Below the pieces are notes generated by a model. The model saw only the letters and a list, made by a program, of their open reading frames with translations. It did no database searches and was not told the DNA's origin. Shown in pieces: positions 1 to 9,736 of a DNA stretch of 64,000 nt (position 1 is its first letter; each line of letters begins with the position of its first letter). The position numbers and the translations under genes are program-made. The stretch is from Aeromonas finlandensis (GTDB lineage Bacteria; Pseudomonadota; Gammaproteobacteria; Enterobacterales; Aeromonadaceae): NCBI RefSeq assembly GCF_000764645.1, contig NZ_JRGK01000032.1, forward strand, positions 42,158-106,157, given 5' to 3'.

Positions 1-1
1 C

Positions 2-1021
2 AGCGTCTACTGGTTGACCCCCGAAGACAGTGCCCGGCTCATAAAAGAGAAAGGCTATGATGTGCCGGCCGATGCGCCCCTTGCCCTCATGGTGATCAGC
101 GATCGCATCTCGGCCTTCGATTGCATCTGGCAAGGTGTGGATGGCCTGAACGGCGTACCGGGCAAAGGGGCGGCGCTCAACGCCATCTCCAGCCACTGGT
201 TCAAGCTGTTCAAGGAGAAGGGACTGGCTGACAGCCACATTCTGGATATTCCGCACCCCTTCGTCTGGATCGTGCAAAAAGCCCGTCCGGTGATGATCGA
301 GGCGATTGCCCGCCAATACATCACCGGCTCCATGTGGCGTGCCTACAAGGATGGCGAGCGCGAGTTCTGCGGCATCACCCTGCCGGAAGGGCTCAAAAAA
401 GATCAGAAGCTGCCACAGATCCTCATCACCCCCTCCACCAAGGGCGTGCTGAAAGGGCTGGATGGCGTGCCGGAAGCCGATGACGTCAACGTCTCCCGTG
501 CCGATATCGAGCGCCACTATAAAGGCTTTAACTTCAGCAAGCCGGCCGATATCGACCGCTACGAAGTGCTGCTCAAAGAGGGCTTCAACGTTATCAGCGA
601 CGCGCTGGCCGGGCTGGATCAGATCTTCGTCGATACCAAGTTCGAGTTTGGTTACGTCCACGATGCCGCGGGTAACGAGAAGCTCATCTACATGGACGAA
701 GTGGGTACCCCCGACAGCTCCCGTATCTGGGATGGCGCCGCCCTGCGCGACGGTCAGATTGTCGAGAAGTCCAAAGAGGGTTTCCGTCAGTGGCTGCTTA
801 ACCACTTCCCGGATCCGGACATCCTGCTCAACAAGAACCGCATGTCGGAACGTTTCGCCCTGGCCCGCGACAACAAGCTGCCGACCGAAGTGATGATGGA
901 TATCTCCAACACCTACGTCGGGATCGCCGAAAAGATCATCGGCCACAAGCTGGTGCGCTCTGCCAATCCCAAGCAGGAGATCATCGAGGTGCTGCGCGAT
1001 CAGTACGGTCTGATCGACTAA
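2..1021 (+). CDS. purC: Phosphoribosylaminoimidazole-succinocarboxamide synthase (SAICAR synthetase), 5'-truncated by the window edge
   Basis: Catalyses ATP-dependent joining of aspartate to CAIR in de novo purine synthesis in the cytosol. The reading frame is open to the left edge ([12 protein letters not shown]), so the first 25-30 residues lie outside the window; the TTG at 14 is internal and not a real start. Family motifs include [21 protein letters not shown], the ATP-site segment KFEFGY and the strongly conserved [11 protein letters not shown]. The length fits the long PurC form (about 365 residues) that I associate with Vibrio and Aeromonas rather than the 237-residue E. coli form. 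A strong terminator follows, so it appears to end its transcription unit. Confidence 0.96.
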   Translation, partial: SVYWLTPEDSARLIKEKGYDVPADAPLALMVISDRISAFDCIWQGVDGLNGVPGKGAALNAISSHWFKLFKEKGLADSHILDIPHPFVWIVQKARPVMIEAIARQYITGSMWRAYKDGEREFCGITLPEGLKKDQKLPQILITPSTKGVLKGLDGVPEADDVNVSRADIERHYKGFNFSKPADIDRYEVLLKEGFNVISDALAGLDQIFVDTKFEFGYVHDAAGNEKLIYMDEVGTPDSSRIWDGAALRDGQIVEKSKEGFRQWLLNHFPDPDILLNKNRMSERFALARDNKLPTEVMMDISNTYVGIAEKIIGHKLVRSANPKQEIIEVLRDQYGLID

Positions 1022-1091
1022 GGGTTACCCTCTTTTTTGTCATCGAAAAACAAACGTTTGCCGGTGGCGAAGGAGATAGGCAAAGAAACAG

Positions 1092-1119
1092 ACGGGCCCC
1101 ACTGCGGGGCCCGTTTTTA
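1092..1119. terminator. Intrinsic terminator after purC, possibly bidirectional
   Basis: A perfect 9-bp stem (ACGGGCCCC / GGGGCCCGT) with a five-base loop is followed by a T run on the + strand. It lies between convergent purC and the reductase gene and may serve both. Confidence 0.85.
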
Positions 1120-1148
1120 TTGCTGGTCTGGCGACGAGAGGATGGCGA

Positions 1149-1751
1149 TCAGCCGTTGACCTTGAACACCTGACCGGTCTGGATACCCAGCACCGACTTC
1201 TTGTAAGCCAGCGCCACCTTGGCGGCGGGCACCGGCACGAAGCCCGGGAAGAAGTCGGCGTATTTGTCCATCGACTCCTCCAGCACGGTGGGGCTCACCA
1301 CGTTGATGCGAAGGCCCCTGGGCAGTTCGCAGGCGGCGGCTTTCACAAAGTGATCGATGGCGCCGTTGACGGTGCTGGCGCTCACCCCCCAGTTGATGGG
1401 CTCCTCGCTCAGGATGCCGCTGATCAGGGTGATGGAGCCCTTGTCAGTCAGATAGGGGATGGCGGCGCGGGTCAGGTTGATCTGGCCCATCAGCTTGCTC
1501 TCCAGCCCCACCTGCCACTGCTCGTCGGTCATCTCGGTCAGGCCGTTGAAGGCCACGCTGCCGCTGGCCACCACCAGCGCATCGAACTGGCCCACTTGGG
1601 CAAACAGCGCCTTGATGGAGGCGGGATCGCGCATGTCGACCGTAGCATCACCACGGCTGTGGCCGACCCGGATCACCTGATGATCTTTGGCAAGCAGTTC
1701 ACTGACTGCGGAGCCGACGGTGCCGGAGGCACCCACAATCACAATTTTCAT
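1149..1751 (-). CDS. Short-chain dehydrogenase/reductase family protein
   Basis: A 200-residue Rossmann-fold oxidoreductase. It opens with the nucleotide-binding motif IVGASGTVGSAV near residues 4-15. An active-site Ser lies in the LISGILSE segment, and the expected Tyr-x-x-x-Lys is not obvious: the equivalent region reads VSASTVNGAIDHFVKAA, as in atypical members of this family. I chose the ATG at 1751 because an AGGAG sits about 8 bases upstream, whereas it nearly touches the earlier ATG at 1757. It is divergent from a LysR regulator with about 100 bp between them, a common layout for a regulator and its target. The substrate is unknown. Confidence 0.85.
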   Translation of the reverse strand: MKIVIVGASGTVGSAVSELLAKDHQVIRVGHSRGDATVDMRDPASIKALFAQVGQFDALVVASGSVAFNGLTEMTDEQWQVGLESKLMGQINLTRAAIPYLTDKGSITLISGILSEEPINWGVSASTVNGAIDHFVKAAACELPRGLRINVVSPTVLEESMDKYADFFPGFVPVPAAKVALAYKKSVLGIQTGQVFKVNG

Positions 1752-1848
1752 CTGCATCACTCCTGGTTGGGATGTGTTGATTCTAGCGCAACAGAAAGTG
1801 CGAAAAAGCGCGTAAAATAAACCCATTGTTTCCATATTGGAGCTAATG

Positions 1849-2748
1849 ATGGATATCGCCCATCTGGCCAGCTTTTATGAAGTGGTGCTGCGAGGCAGTT
1901 TCTCTGCCGCCGCCGATACACTGGGGGTCAGCAAGGGGATGCTGAGCCGCCACGTCAGCGCGCTGGAGTCCTCCCTCAATGCGCAACTGCTGCAGCGCAC
2001 CACCCGTCGCCTCAGCCTGACCGAGGCGGGCAAGACCCTCTATCAGCAGGCGGGGGAGATCTTCGCGCTGGCACGGCAGGCGGAGCAGGATATTCAGGCG
2101 CTGACCGAAGAGGATGGCGGCCGCCTCTGTTTCACCTGCCCGGTCAGCACCGGCGATCGCATGGTGAGCGAGCTGCTGGCCAGCTTTGCCGCGCTCTGCC
2201 CGGGGGTTGAGGTGGAACTCAATTTCACCAATCAGATGGTCGACATGAGTCAGGGGGAGAACGACATCGCCTTGCGCGCCATGAACGAGGTGCCGGACAA
2301 TCTGGTGGCCCTGCCGCTGGGTCGGCTCAAGGATGTGGTGGTGGCCAGCCCCGCGCTGGTGGCGCGAGAGGGGCGTCCGGCTACCCCCTACGAGCTGAGC
2401 GGGCGCAACTGCCTGTTGCAGGGGAACAATCCGGCCTGGGAGCAGTGGCACTTCATCCGTGAGGGGGAAGAGGCCCACATTCTGGTGCAGGGCAAGGTGC
2501 GGGCCAACCACTACAGCACAGTGCTGCAATTGGCTCGCGCCGGGATGGGCTATGCCAAGTGCCCGCTGATGCTGGTGGAGTCTGCTCTGGCGGCGGGGGC
2601 GCTGGTGACCATGCTCGACGAGTGGCAGAGCGGCCTGCATCAGCTCCATGTGCTGCACGCTCAGCAGCGGCGAGTGCCGCGCAAGATCCGGCTGTTCAAG
2701 CAGGTGCTGGCCCAGTGGTTTGCCGAGCGGCCCCGCTACCTGCTCTGA
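1849..2748 (+). CDS. LysR-family transcriptional regulator
   Basis: About 299 residues. The N-terminal winged helix-turn-helix (residues 3-60) shows the family pattern FYEVVLRGSFSAAADTLG followed by LSRHVSALE and LLQRTTRRLSLTEAG. The C-terminal part is a LysR substrate-binding domain. ATG codons at 1846 and 1849 are both possible; a TTGGAG at 1837-1842 gives better spacing to 1849. The divergent arrangement with the reductase gene suggests it controls that gene and itself from the shared intergenic region. The inducer cannot be read from the sequence. Confidence 0.9.
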   Translation: MDIAHLASFYEVVLRGSFSAAADTLGVSKGMLSRHVSALESSLNAQLLQRTTRRLSLTEAGKTLYQQAGEIFALARQAEQDIQALTEEDGGRLCFTCPVSTGDRMVSELLASFAALCPGVEVELNFTNQMVDMSQGENDIALRAMNEVPDNLVALPLGRLKDVVVASPALVAREGRPATPYELSGRNCLLQGNNPAWEQWHFIREGEEAHILVQGKVRANHYSTVLQLARAGMGYAKCPLMLVESALAAGALVTMLDEWQSGLHQLHVLHAQQRRVPRKIRLFKQVLAQWFAERPRYLL

Positions 2749-2819
2749 GCAGCGTTATTTTTCTGTCATCTTCGGCTGCTACCCTGCGCCCATCATCGGC
2801 ATCAGGAAGATCAGCGGGA

Positions 2820-3458
2820 ATGAAGAGCAATAGAGGGTTGACCGGGTTTGTGCTGCTCTGTGCAGCGTTGTGGGCGGGCAGTGCGCAGGCCGTGGTGGAA
2901 GTGAAGGTGCCGGATAATTTTCGCATCCTCGCGGTGAGCAACGGCATTTTGCAGGATGAGCAGCATGCCACCCTGGCAGATGGCGAGCAGCAACTGCTGG
3001 TGCGCTTCGAAGGGATTATCCCCAGTCGCAGCAGCAGCGAGAATGACCGGCAGGTACGCTCCGAGCCGCAGGTGGTGCGCTATCAGGGCAGCAATCAGCA
3101 TGTGCAGCTGACGGCCAGCGTGCCGGGAGACGAGCGGGGGATGCAGGCGTATGCCAAGGCCCCGGTGGTAGGGTTGCAGGAGAGTGGTCGGGCGCTTGCC
3201 ATCCAGCAGGATGCGCTGGTGACCAGCGGCATCCTGCTGGGGGTGGACTGGAACGGCAAACTGGCGGAATACAACCGCAGCGGTGGCAAGGCGGCGCTGA
3301 CGGCCGTCGCCGTTGCTGCCCAGCCAGCGGCCACGGTCGCCAGTGGGGCTCAACCACTGGCAGCCAGCGAGCTGGAAGGGCAGTTGCAGCAGCTGTTCCT
3401 CAAGGCCGATCCGGCCCTTCGCAAGCGCTTTATCAGTTGGGCCGTGCCGCAGCTTTAA
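2820..3458 (+). CDS. DUF2057 (YccT-like) family secreted protein
   Basis: A 212-residue protein with a clear signal peptide: MKSNRG, then a hydrophobic run ending in AGSAQA, with likely cleavage before VVEVKVPD. The mature part resembles the YccT/DUF2057 family: a conserved VKVPDNFRILAVNG-like opening and LLVRFEGII, then a pattern of short beta strands. Family members are periplasmic or outer-membrane associated and of unclear function. An open frame extends upstream into the LysR gene, but the ATG at 2820 directly precedes the signal peptide and has an AGCGGGA ahead of it. It is 72 bp after lysR and could be co-transcribed. Confidence 0.75.
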   Translation: MKSNRGLTGFVLLCAALWAGSAQAVVEVKVPDNFRILAVSNGILQDEQHATLADGEQQLLVRFEGIIPSRSSSENDRQVRSEPQVVRYQGSNQHVQLTASVPGDERGMQAYAKAPVVGLQESGRALAIQQDALVTSGILLGVDWNGKLAEYNRSGGKAALTAVAVAAQPAATVASGAQPLAASELEGQLQQLFLKADPALRKRFISWAVPQL

Positions 3459-3531
3459 GTTTTTCGTCCGTTGCAGTAACGTGGGCACTCCTTTTTCAGG
3501 CGCTCTGTTCATCGTACTCAACGAGGTTTTC

Positions 3532-3978
3532 ATGTTTGAATTGCATTCACGCCTGCAGGCAGATACCCGGCTACTCGGGGATCTGCCCCTCTGCCGCGTC
3601 TTGCTAGCCAAAGATAGCCAGTACCCCTGGCTCATTCTGGTGCCGCGAGTGGCTAACCTGCGGGAAATTCACCATCTGGCGCCGGAGCAGCAGCAACAGC
3701 TGATGCAGGAGTCCTGCGCCGTCGCCACCCTGATGGAGCAGGCCCTCAGCCCGGACAAGATCAACATCGGGGCGCTGGGCAATCTGGTGCCGCAACTCCA
3801 TCTTCACCATGTCGCCCGCTTTGCGACGGATCGCGCCTGGCCCGGCCCCATCTGGGGAGCTCATCCGGCCGTGCCTTATGACGCTCACGTTCTGGCCCAG
3901 CAGGCCGATACATGGCGTGCCCGGCTCGCCAAGCTCAGTGGTTTCACCCCGGAGGCTGCTGATAACGGGGTCAACTGA
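3532..3978 (+). CDS. HIT domain-containing protein (histidine triad family)
   Basis: A 148-residue protein matching the short HIT family of nucleotide hydrolases or transferases. Family landmarks are an early FELHSRLQADT segment, YPWLILVPR, and the late histidine-triad region QLHLHHVAR, where the spacing HLHH deviates slightly from the canonical HxHxH. The ATG at 3532 follows an ACGAGG. The substrate is unknown; members act on nucleotide phosphoramidates or dinucleoside polyphosphates. It lies between the DUF2057 and DUF3334 genes on the same strand and may form a loose operon with them. Confidence 0.85.
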   Translation: MFELHSRLQADTRLLGDLPLCRVLLAKDSQYPWLILVPRVANLREIHHLAPEQQQQLMQESCAVATLMEQALSPDKINIGALGNLVPQLHLHHVARFATDRAWPGPIWGAHPAVPYDAHVLAQQADTWRARLAKLSGFTPEAADNGVN

Positions 3979-4067
3979 GAGTCTCGTCGCTATTTCAGTC
4001 TCCGGGCCGTGTCATCTGTTAGAGTTATGGTATAGATAAGCCCATTTTCTATGTTCAGGAAGGTCCC

Positions 4068-4766
4068 ATGATAGTGACAAGATCCGATGACGATGCCGTA
4101 TTGACCACAGAGGATGTGCTGCTCAGTCTGTGCAACTCGGTGACGGACGTCTTGAGTGCCGCGACCATGAGTCAGGTGCGCTTTTCCGGCATGGTGCAGC
4201 GGATCAGCAAGACCTGCCTCAAGCCCGATATCGGCTGTTTCGTGCTGTTTGATGGCGGTTTTTCCGGTCTGGTGGTGATCAACTTCTCCGCTGCTGCCGC
4301 CATGGAGCTGTACGAGAGCTACATGCTCAGCATGGGACTCTCCAAGGAGGATCTCGCTATCTCCCACACCTCTGACGAGGTGAGCAACGTGATGGGCGAG
4401 CTGATGAACCAGATCGTCGGCAGCTTCACCGTCAAGGTGGGCCGCGATTTGCAAACCCACATCACCCAGAACCAGCCGAAGATGCTGGCCCTCAACAAGC
4501 AGGTGATGCTGAGCGTCGATACCAATCTCGACAGGCCGGAGTCCCGCCGGGTCACCTTCTTTACCGCCCGCAACAACATCTTCTATCTCGAGCTGGCGAT
4601 GGACAAAACCGAGTTCATTCGCATCCACAGTGAGGGAATGGACGAGGAGGAGCTGGATCCTGATGCCTTGATCGCCCAAGCCAAGCAGAATGCCGCCAAG
4701 CCGGTTCAGGCTGCGGCCCCGGTCGCCAACGATCACGACGATCTGCTCGATTCCCTCGGGATTTGA
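4068..4766 (+). CDS. DUF3334 / CheX-like protein
   Basis: A 232-residue cytosolic protein of the family usually labelled DUF3334, found in Vibrio, Shewanella and Aeromonas. The central segment, with SDEVSNVMGELMNQIVGSF around residues 105-123, resembles the CheX/CheC phosphatase-type helix pattern (E-x-x-N), so a role in chemotaxis-type signalling is possible but unproven. The C-terminus is acidic and alanine-rich and ends in DDLLDSLGI. That tail resembles peptide tails on some chemotaxis-associated proteins. A terminator follows directly. Confidence 0.75.
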   Translation: MIVTRSDDDAVLTTEDVLLSLCNSVTDVLSAATMSQVRFSGMVQRISKTCLKPDIGCFVLFDGGFSGLVVINFSAAAAMELYESYMLSMGLSKEDLAISHTSDEVSNVMGELMNQIVGSFTVKVGRDLQTHITQNQPKMLALNKQVMLSVDTNLDRPESRRVTFFTARNNIFYLELAMDKTEFIRIHSEGMDEEELDPDALIAQAKQNAAKPVQAAAPVANDHDDLLDSLGI

Positions 4767-4786
4767 GACGCAAGCCAGAGAGCAGC

Positions 4787-4816
4787 AAGGCCACCCTCGG
4801 GTGGCCTTGTGCTTTT
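4787..4816 (+). terminator. Intrinsic terminator after the DUF3334 gene
   Basis: Stem AAGGCCAC / GTGGCCTT with a six-base loop, then a short interrupted T run (gtgctttt). It also lies downstream of the convergent DUF2860 gene. Confidence 0.7.
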
Positions 4817-4831
4817 CCTGTTGACTCCGGA

Positions 4832-5830
4832 CTAGAAGTTGTAGAGCAGGCCGGTGCTGAAGCGGGTGGCTTGTGAGTCGTAGAAACTGATATCCGAGCT
4901 GGATTTGGCATACGCCGCACTGGCGGTGGCCGAGAGGGCGCTGACGCCAAACAGGTTGTGCCAGAAGAAGATGGCGTTCGCTGCAAACTCGTCGGCATCG
5001 GCGTACTGGCCAAAGAGGGGGTTGGCCTCGTCATAGCTGCTCTGGCCGAGGTAGAGGTTGCTGACAAACGACCACTGGGCGCCTCGCTTGGCATAAGTCA
5101 GCTGCATGCCGCTCTGCTTGTAGCGCTGGGCGCTGCCATCGAGATCCGCATCGCGATAGATCAGTGCAGGCTCCAGCTGTTGGCCGGGAGCAAAACGCCA
5201 CTGATAGGAGAGTTCGAGGGCGTGGATCTTGCCATTGCGATCGAGGGTCGAGGCGTAGCTGGTGTGGTGGATGGCATCGTACTGTTGGCCGCTGCGCTCT
5301 TCATCCACATCGATATTGCGGGTGGTCAGGCTGCCGTTGAAGTTGCTGCCCCAGATATTGTCCCAGCTTGCCCGCACGCCGGTCGAGTTGATATCGGTCG
5401 AGCTGCGGGCAGCCCCCACGGCAAACGGATCGCTCCACTGCTCGGTTGGCATGGCGCTGAACACCAGCGAGCCACCGACAATCCCCTTGTCCCCCAGCTC
5501 CTGCCGCAGCCCCAGCTGCTGGGTGAAGTCGAAGCGAATGGCATCCTGGATCAGGTTGCCGAGGAAAATTTGGGTGCGGGTATCGGCAAAGGTGTAGCGA
5601 ATATCGGCATTGATGAGCGGGGTGACGGCGGCGCTGCTCTCTGGACTGCCCAGACTGGAGAGGGTGCTGTGGTCATCGTCACCGCTGTAGAAGTTGGATT
5701 CGTAGTTGACGACATTGATGCCGCCCAGCAGAAAACCGGACCAGCCTGACTCTTTGGGGATGCTCCCCAAATCGGCATGAGCACTGTTGGCAACCAGCAG
5801 GCCAAGGCCAAGCAGAGGGATATAACGCAT
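4832..5830 (-). CDS. DUF2860 family outer-membrane beta-barrel protein
   Basis: 332 residues. A signal peptide (MRYIPLLGLGLLVANSAHA) is followed by a mature chain beginning DLGSIPKESGWSG. The rest alternates aromatic and polar residues as amphipathic strands and ends in LLYNF, the terminal-Phe signature of outer-membrane barrels recognised by BamA. This matches DUF2860, a family of unknown function found in Vibrio and relatives. The start at 5830 has an AGGAG nine bases upstream; the longer frame to 5881 adds residues that spoil the signal peptide. It is divergent from arcB. Confidence 0.8.
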   Translation of the reverse strand: MRYIPLLGLGLLVANSAHADLGSIPKESGWSGFLLGGINVVNYESNFYSGDDDHSTLSSLGSPESSAAVTPLINADIRYTFADTRTQIFLGNLIQDAIRFDFTQQLGLRQELGDKGIVGGSLVFSAMPTEQWSDPFAVGAARSSTDINSTGVRASWDNIWGSNFNGSLTTRNIDVDEERSGQQYDAIHHTSYASTLDRNGKIHALELSYQWRFAPGQQLEPALIYRDADLDGSAQRYKQSGMQLTYAKRGAQWSFVSNLYLGQSSYDEANPLFGQYADADEFAANAIFFWHNLFGVSALSATASAAYAKSSSDISFYDSQATRFSTGLLYNF

Positions 5831-5998
5831 CGGGTGTGGGCTCCTGAACAATCTGTATCGGGTAGTGGGCTGTGGGTGCAACGCAACTGATATTCGCCAA
5901 TCAGTTCACAGAATCGTGACGCAATTGTATGAGATTAAGAAGAGTTCACTCAGTTGTGCTGGTATTCTGTACCGCGAATATCGGGGGAAAACAATAAG

Positions 5999-8311
5999 AT
6001 GAAACAGATTAAATCCTGGGCGCAATATTATGTCGACCTGATGACCAAGCTGGGACTGGTGCGATTCAGTATGTTCCTGGCGGCGGGCATCATAGTGCTG
6101 GCGGTCGCCATCCAGATGGGGGTGACCCTGTTCCTGCGCGGCAATATCGATGTGATCGACTTCGTTCGCTCGGTCTTCTTCGGCCTGCTGGTGACCCCCT
6201 GGGCCGTCTATTTTCTCTCCATCGTGGTGGATCAGCTGGAAGACTCTCGCCAGCGGCTGAGCCGGATGGTGCGCAAGCTGCAAGATATGCGCGAGCGGGA
6301 TCTGGAGCTCAATACCCAACTGCAGGAGAACATCAGCCGCCTCAACGCCCAGATTGCCGAGACCAACCGGTCAGAGAGCCTGCGTCTGCAGGCCATCGAG
6401 GATCTGGAGAACGAGGTGTTCCAGCGCGAAAAGGCCCAGCTCCATCTGGGGGAACGTACCGCCCTGCTGCGCTCCTTTATCGACTGCTCCCCGGATCTGG
6501 TCTACTACCGCAATGAAGATGAGCAGTTCTCCGGCTGCAACCGCGCCATGGAAGAGCTGACCGGCAAGGTGGAGCGCGAGCTGATCGGTCTGACCCCGTT
6601 CGATGTCTACAAGCAGGAGATTGCCAACAAGATTGTGGAGACTGACAGGCAAGTCTTCAGCAGCAACGAGCCGCTCACCTACGAGCAGTGGCTGGAGTAT
6701 CCCGATGGTCGCAAGGCCTACTTCGAGCTGCGCAAGGTCCCCTTCTTCGACCGCTTCGGCAAGCGGCTCGGTCTGCTCGGCTTTGGCCGCGACATCACCG
6801 AGCGCAAGCAGTATCAGGACAAGCTGGAGAAGGCGAGCCGCGACAAGACCACCTTCATCTCCACCATCAGCCACGAGCTGCGCACTCCGCTCAACGGCAT
6901 CGTGGGCTTGAGCCGGATGCTGATGGATACCCCCCTCGATCCCAAGCAGCATCAGCAGCTCAAGACCATCCATCTGAGTGCGGTGACCCTTGGCAATATC
7001 TTCAACGACATTATCGACCTGGACAAACTCGACCGGCGCCGTCTCGAAATTGCGCCGACCCGCATCGACCTGCCCGCCTTCCTCGACGAGCTGGAGACCC
7101 TGTCGCGCATTCAGGCGGAGCAGAAGGGGCTCTACCTCAATTTCGATCGGGATGGTGACATGCCGCAATTCGTGATGGCCGACGGCACCCGCTTGCGTCA
7201 GGTGCTGTGGAACCTGGTGGGCAACGCGGTCAAGTTTACCGATGAGGGGGGCGTCACCGTGCGCTGCCTCTCCCATCCCGCCGACGAGCCGGGCAAGCTG
7301 GCGCTGCACTTCGAGGTGGAGGATACCGGCGTCGGCATTCCGCGCGCCCAGCAGGAGAAGATCTTCGCCATGTACTATCAGGTGCAGGGCCAGAAGCACG
7401 CCACCGGCACCGGCATTGGCCTCGCGGTCTCCCGTCAGCTGGTGCAGGCGATGGGAGGTCAGCTCTATGTGGACAGCGATCCGGGCGAAGGCTCCTGCTT
7501 CACCGCCGAATTGGAGGTGGCTTGCGCCGAGCCTGTGCTGCCCGAGCAGGAGGAGGAGATGCCCTCCCTCGATATCCTGCTGGTGGAGGATGTGGAGCTC
7601 AACGTGACGGTGGCCTGCGCCCTGCTCAACAAGCTGGGTCATCAGGTGCAGGTGGCACGGGACGGCACCCAGGCGCTGGCGATGGCCAACCCGGATGATT
7701 TTGACCTCATTTTGCTCGATATCCAGCTGCCGGACATGACCGGCTTCGATGTGGCGAAAACCCTGCTGGAGCGTTACGGCGACAGCTTGCCGCCCATGGT
7801 GGCACTCACCGCCAACTCCACCGGCGATCGTCAATATTACCGGGATCACGGCATGCAGGATGTGATCAACAAGCCGCTCGGCTCCAAAGCGGTGCGGGAG
7901 GTGATTGGTCACCTGTTTGCCGATCTGGCCGAGGATGAGGCGGATGAGCAGGCGGATGCGGGCAATCAGGATGCGCTGCTGGACCTGCCTTTCCTCACCG
8001 ATTACGCCGATACCGTGGGCAAGCCGGTGCTGCTCTCCAGCGTCGATCTGTTCGAGAAGATGATGCCTGACTACATGGCGGTGCTCGACTCCAACATGAT
8101 CGCCCGGGATCAGGCGGGGGTGGTGGAGGAGGCGCACAAGATAAAAGGGGCGGCGGGCTCCATCGGTCTGCGCCGTCTGCAGCAGACAGCCCAGCTGATC
8201 CAGAGCCCGGATCACCCCGCCTGGTGGGAAAACGTGGAAGACTGGATTGAGACGCTGCGCCGCGAATATCCCGGTGATATCGCCCGTCTACGGCGCTGGT
8301 TGTTGTCTTGA
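5999..8311 (+). CDS. arcB: Aerobic respiration control hybrid sensor kinase ArcB
   Basis: 770 residues, close to E. coli ArcB (778). Two N-terminal membrane segments (about residues 20-75) enclose a short periplasmic loop. A coiled-coil linker and a PAS domain (about 150-270) follow. The HisKA site is ISHELRTPLNG with His292, the same number as in E. coli. Next are an HATPase, a receiver domain with Asp574 in LLDIQLPDM, and a C-terminal HPt domain with His713 in EEAHKIKGAAGS. It senses quinone redox state and phosphorylates ArcA; arcA is not in this window. A GGGGGA precedes the ATG. The dGTPase gene follows closely and may share the transcript. Confidence 0.97.
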   Translation: MKQIKSWAQYYVDLMTKLGLVRFSMFLAAGIIVLAVAIQMGVTLFLRGNIDVIDFVRSVFFGLLVTPWAVYFLSIVVDQLEDSRQRLSRMVRKLQDMRERDLELNTQLQENISRLNAQIAETNRSESLRLQAIEDLENEVFQREKAQLHLGERTALLRSFIDCSPDLVYYRNEDEQFSGCNRAMEELTGKVERELIGLTPFDVYKQEIANKIVETDRQVFSSNEPLTYEQWLEYPDGRKAYFELRKVPFFDRFGKRLGLLGFGRDITERKQYQDKLEKASRDKTTFISTISHELRTPLNGIVGLSRMLMDTPLDPKQHQQLKTIHLSAVTLGNIFNDIIDLDKLDRRRLEIAPTRIDLPAFLDELETLSRIQAEQKGLYLNFDRDGDMPQFVMADGTRLRQVLWNLVGNAVKFTDEGGVTVRCLSHPADEPGKLALHFEVEDTGVGIPRAQQEKIFAMYYQVQGQKHATGTGIGLAVSRQLVQAMGGQLYVDSDPGEGSCFTAELEVACAEPVLPEQEEEMPSLDILLVEDVELNVTVACALLNKLGHQVQVARDGTQALAMANPDDFDLILLDIQLPDMTGFDVAKTLLERYGDSLPPMVALTANSTGDRQYYRDHGMQDVINKPLGSKAVREVIGHLFADLAEDEADEQADAGNQDALLDLPFLTDYADTVGKPVLLSSVDLFEKMMPDYMAVLDSNMIARDQAGVVEEAHKIKGAAGSIGLRRLQQTAQLIQSPDHPAWWENVEDWIETLRREYPGDIARLRRWLLS

Positions 8312-8362
8312 GGCTGGAGGTTGTCTTGAGTCTGATGGAAGTCGCTGGCAAGGAGCTGCAAG

Positions 8363-9727
8363 ATGTATAGCTGTTTGATTACCCCCGCGCGCATCCACCC
8401 TTGGGGGGATGAGGATCTGCTGGAGGCGACCGAGCAGGATCGCGCCCGTATCGTGCAGGCGGCGCCGGTGCGTCGCCTGCAGCAGAAGACCCAGGTCTTT
8501 CCGCTTGATGTGAAGGCCTCGGTGCGCAGTCGCCTCACCCACTCGCTGGAGGTGCAGGAGACCGGCCGCCAGATCAGCCGCCGTATTCTGGCTGCCTTGC
8601 CGACCGGAATCGTGTGCGAAGGGGCCTTTATCAATCTGGTGGAGATGTCTTGCCTGCTTCATGACGTGGGCAACCCGCCATTTGGCCATTTCGGCGAGCA
8701 GGTGATGAGCCAGTGGCTCGGCGAAATGCTCGATCCTCTCTATCAGCAGGCGCTGGCACAGCCCCCCTCGGCCCAGTGGCCGGAGCTGCGTCAGGATCTG
8801 CAGCTGTTTGATGGCAACGCCCAGAGCCTGCGGCTGGTGCACAGTCTGCACGAACTCAACCTGACCCTCGGGCAACTGGGGGCGCTGTGCAAATACCCGC
8901 AGCAACCCCAACCGGGGGTCAGCTATGGCCAGCATCACGGCTGGAGCAGCAAGCGTGGCATCTTCTTCAGCGAACAGCCCCTCTACCGCGCCCTCGGCCA
9001 GAGTCTGGGGCTGGCCCCCGGCTGTCGTCATCCGCTCGCCTACATCATGGAGGCGGCGGATGATATCTCCTACTGCATCGCCGATCTGGAGGATGCGGTA
9101 GACCGGCGCATTCTCACCCTGAACGAGCTGCTGGCGGCCCTCTGCAGTGCCGACGGCAGCGACTATATGGCGACCCTGCTCGGCGATGCGCAGCGTTCCA
9201 GCTGGGGTTTCTTCCCCCATTTTCGCCAACAGCTGACCCGGGATTTGGTGGCGCTGGCGGCGCAGAGCTATGTCAGCGAACATCAGGCCATTTTGCAGGG
9301 CTCCTACCCGCAAGCGCTGCTGCACGGTCAGGCGCCAGCGGCGCGGGTGCTCGATATCCTCAAGGGGGTGGCCCGCGAGCTGGTCTTTATGCGGCCCGAA
9401 GTAGAGGCCCTCGAGCTGGAAGGGTATGCGGCACTGCGCGGAGTGCTCTCCACTTACTCCTGCCTGCTGGCGATGCCGGCAGAGCAGTTTGTCCGTCTGT
9501 TGGCTGGCGAAGGGGGGGTGTCGCTCTTTTTTGCCCGGCGGCTCTATCACCGTCTCTCGGCCCGCCATATCAAGGCCTACCGACTGGCGATCGCCACCCC
9601 GGATCCACGCTTTGCCTGCCACAACGAGCAGGAGTGGTATTACCGGGTGCGGCTGCTGCTCGATTACGTCAGCGGCATGACCGATACCTATGTGCTGGAG
9701 GAGTACCGGCTGCTTTCGGGGATCTGA
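8363..9727 (+). CDS. dgt: Deoxyguanosinetriphosphate triphosphohydrolase-like HD protein
   Basis: 454 residues, somewhat shorter than E. coli Dgt (505). The HD metal site is visible: an early His (RLTHSLEVQETGRQI), then LLHDVGNPPFGHFGE, and a later Asp in YIMEAADDISYCIADLEDAVD. The enzyme class hydrolyses dGTP or other dNTPs to the nucleoside and triphosphate. It begins 51 bp after arcB with an AAGGAG at 8349-8354. dGTPases also occur in phage defence, but nothing around this one suggests a defence island. Assignment to Dgt as opposed to another dNTPase subfamily is by motif only. Confidence 0.88.
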   Translation: MYSCLITPARIHPWGDEDLLEATEQDRARIVQAAPVRRLQQKTQVFPLDVKASVRSRLTHSLEVQETGRQISRRILAALPTGIVCEGAFINLVEMSCLLHDVGNPPFGHFGEQVMSQWLGEMLDPLYQQALAQPPSAQWPELRQDLQLFDGNAQSLRLVHSLHELNLTLGQLGALCKYPQQPQPGVSYGQHHGWSSKRGIFFSEQPLYRALGQSLGLAPGCRHPLAYIMEAADDISYCIADLEDAVDRRILTLNELLAALCSADGSDYMATLLGDAQRSSWGFFPHFRQQLTRDLVALAAQSYVSEHQAILQGSYPQALLHGQAPAARVLDILKGVARELVFMRPEVEALELEGYAALRGVLSTYSCLLAMPAEQFVRLLAGEGGVSLFFARRLYHRLSARHIKAYRLAIATPDPRFACHNEQEWYYRVRLLLDYVSGMTDTYVLEEYRLLSGI

Positions 9728-9736
9728 TGCTCCGGG

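Noticed and set aside
2559..2819. Long upstream extension of the DUF2057 gene into lysR
   Set aside because: Overlaps the real LysR frame and would bury the signal peptide; the start at 2820 is clear.
6371..8215. 614-codon open frame antisense to arcB
   Set aside because: High-GC shadow in the complementary frame of a well-identified gene; low-complexity His/Gln/Gly-rich product with no family resemblance and no ribosome site.
8363..9727. dGTPase as part of a phage-defence system
   Set aside because: Sits directly behind arcB in ordinary core DNA with no defence neighbours; a housekeeping Dgt is simpler.
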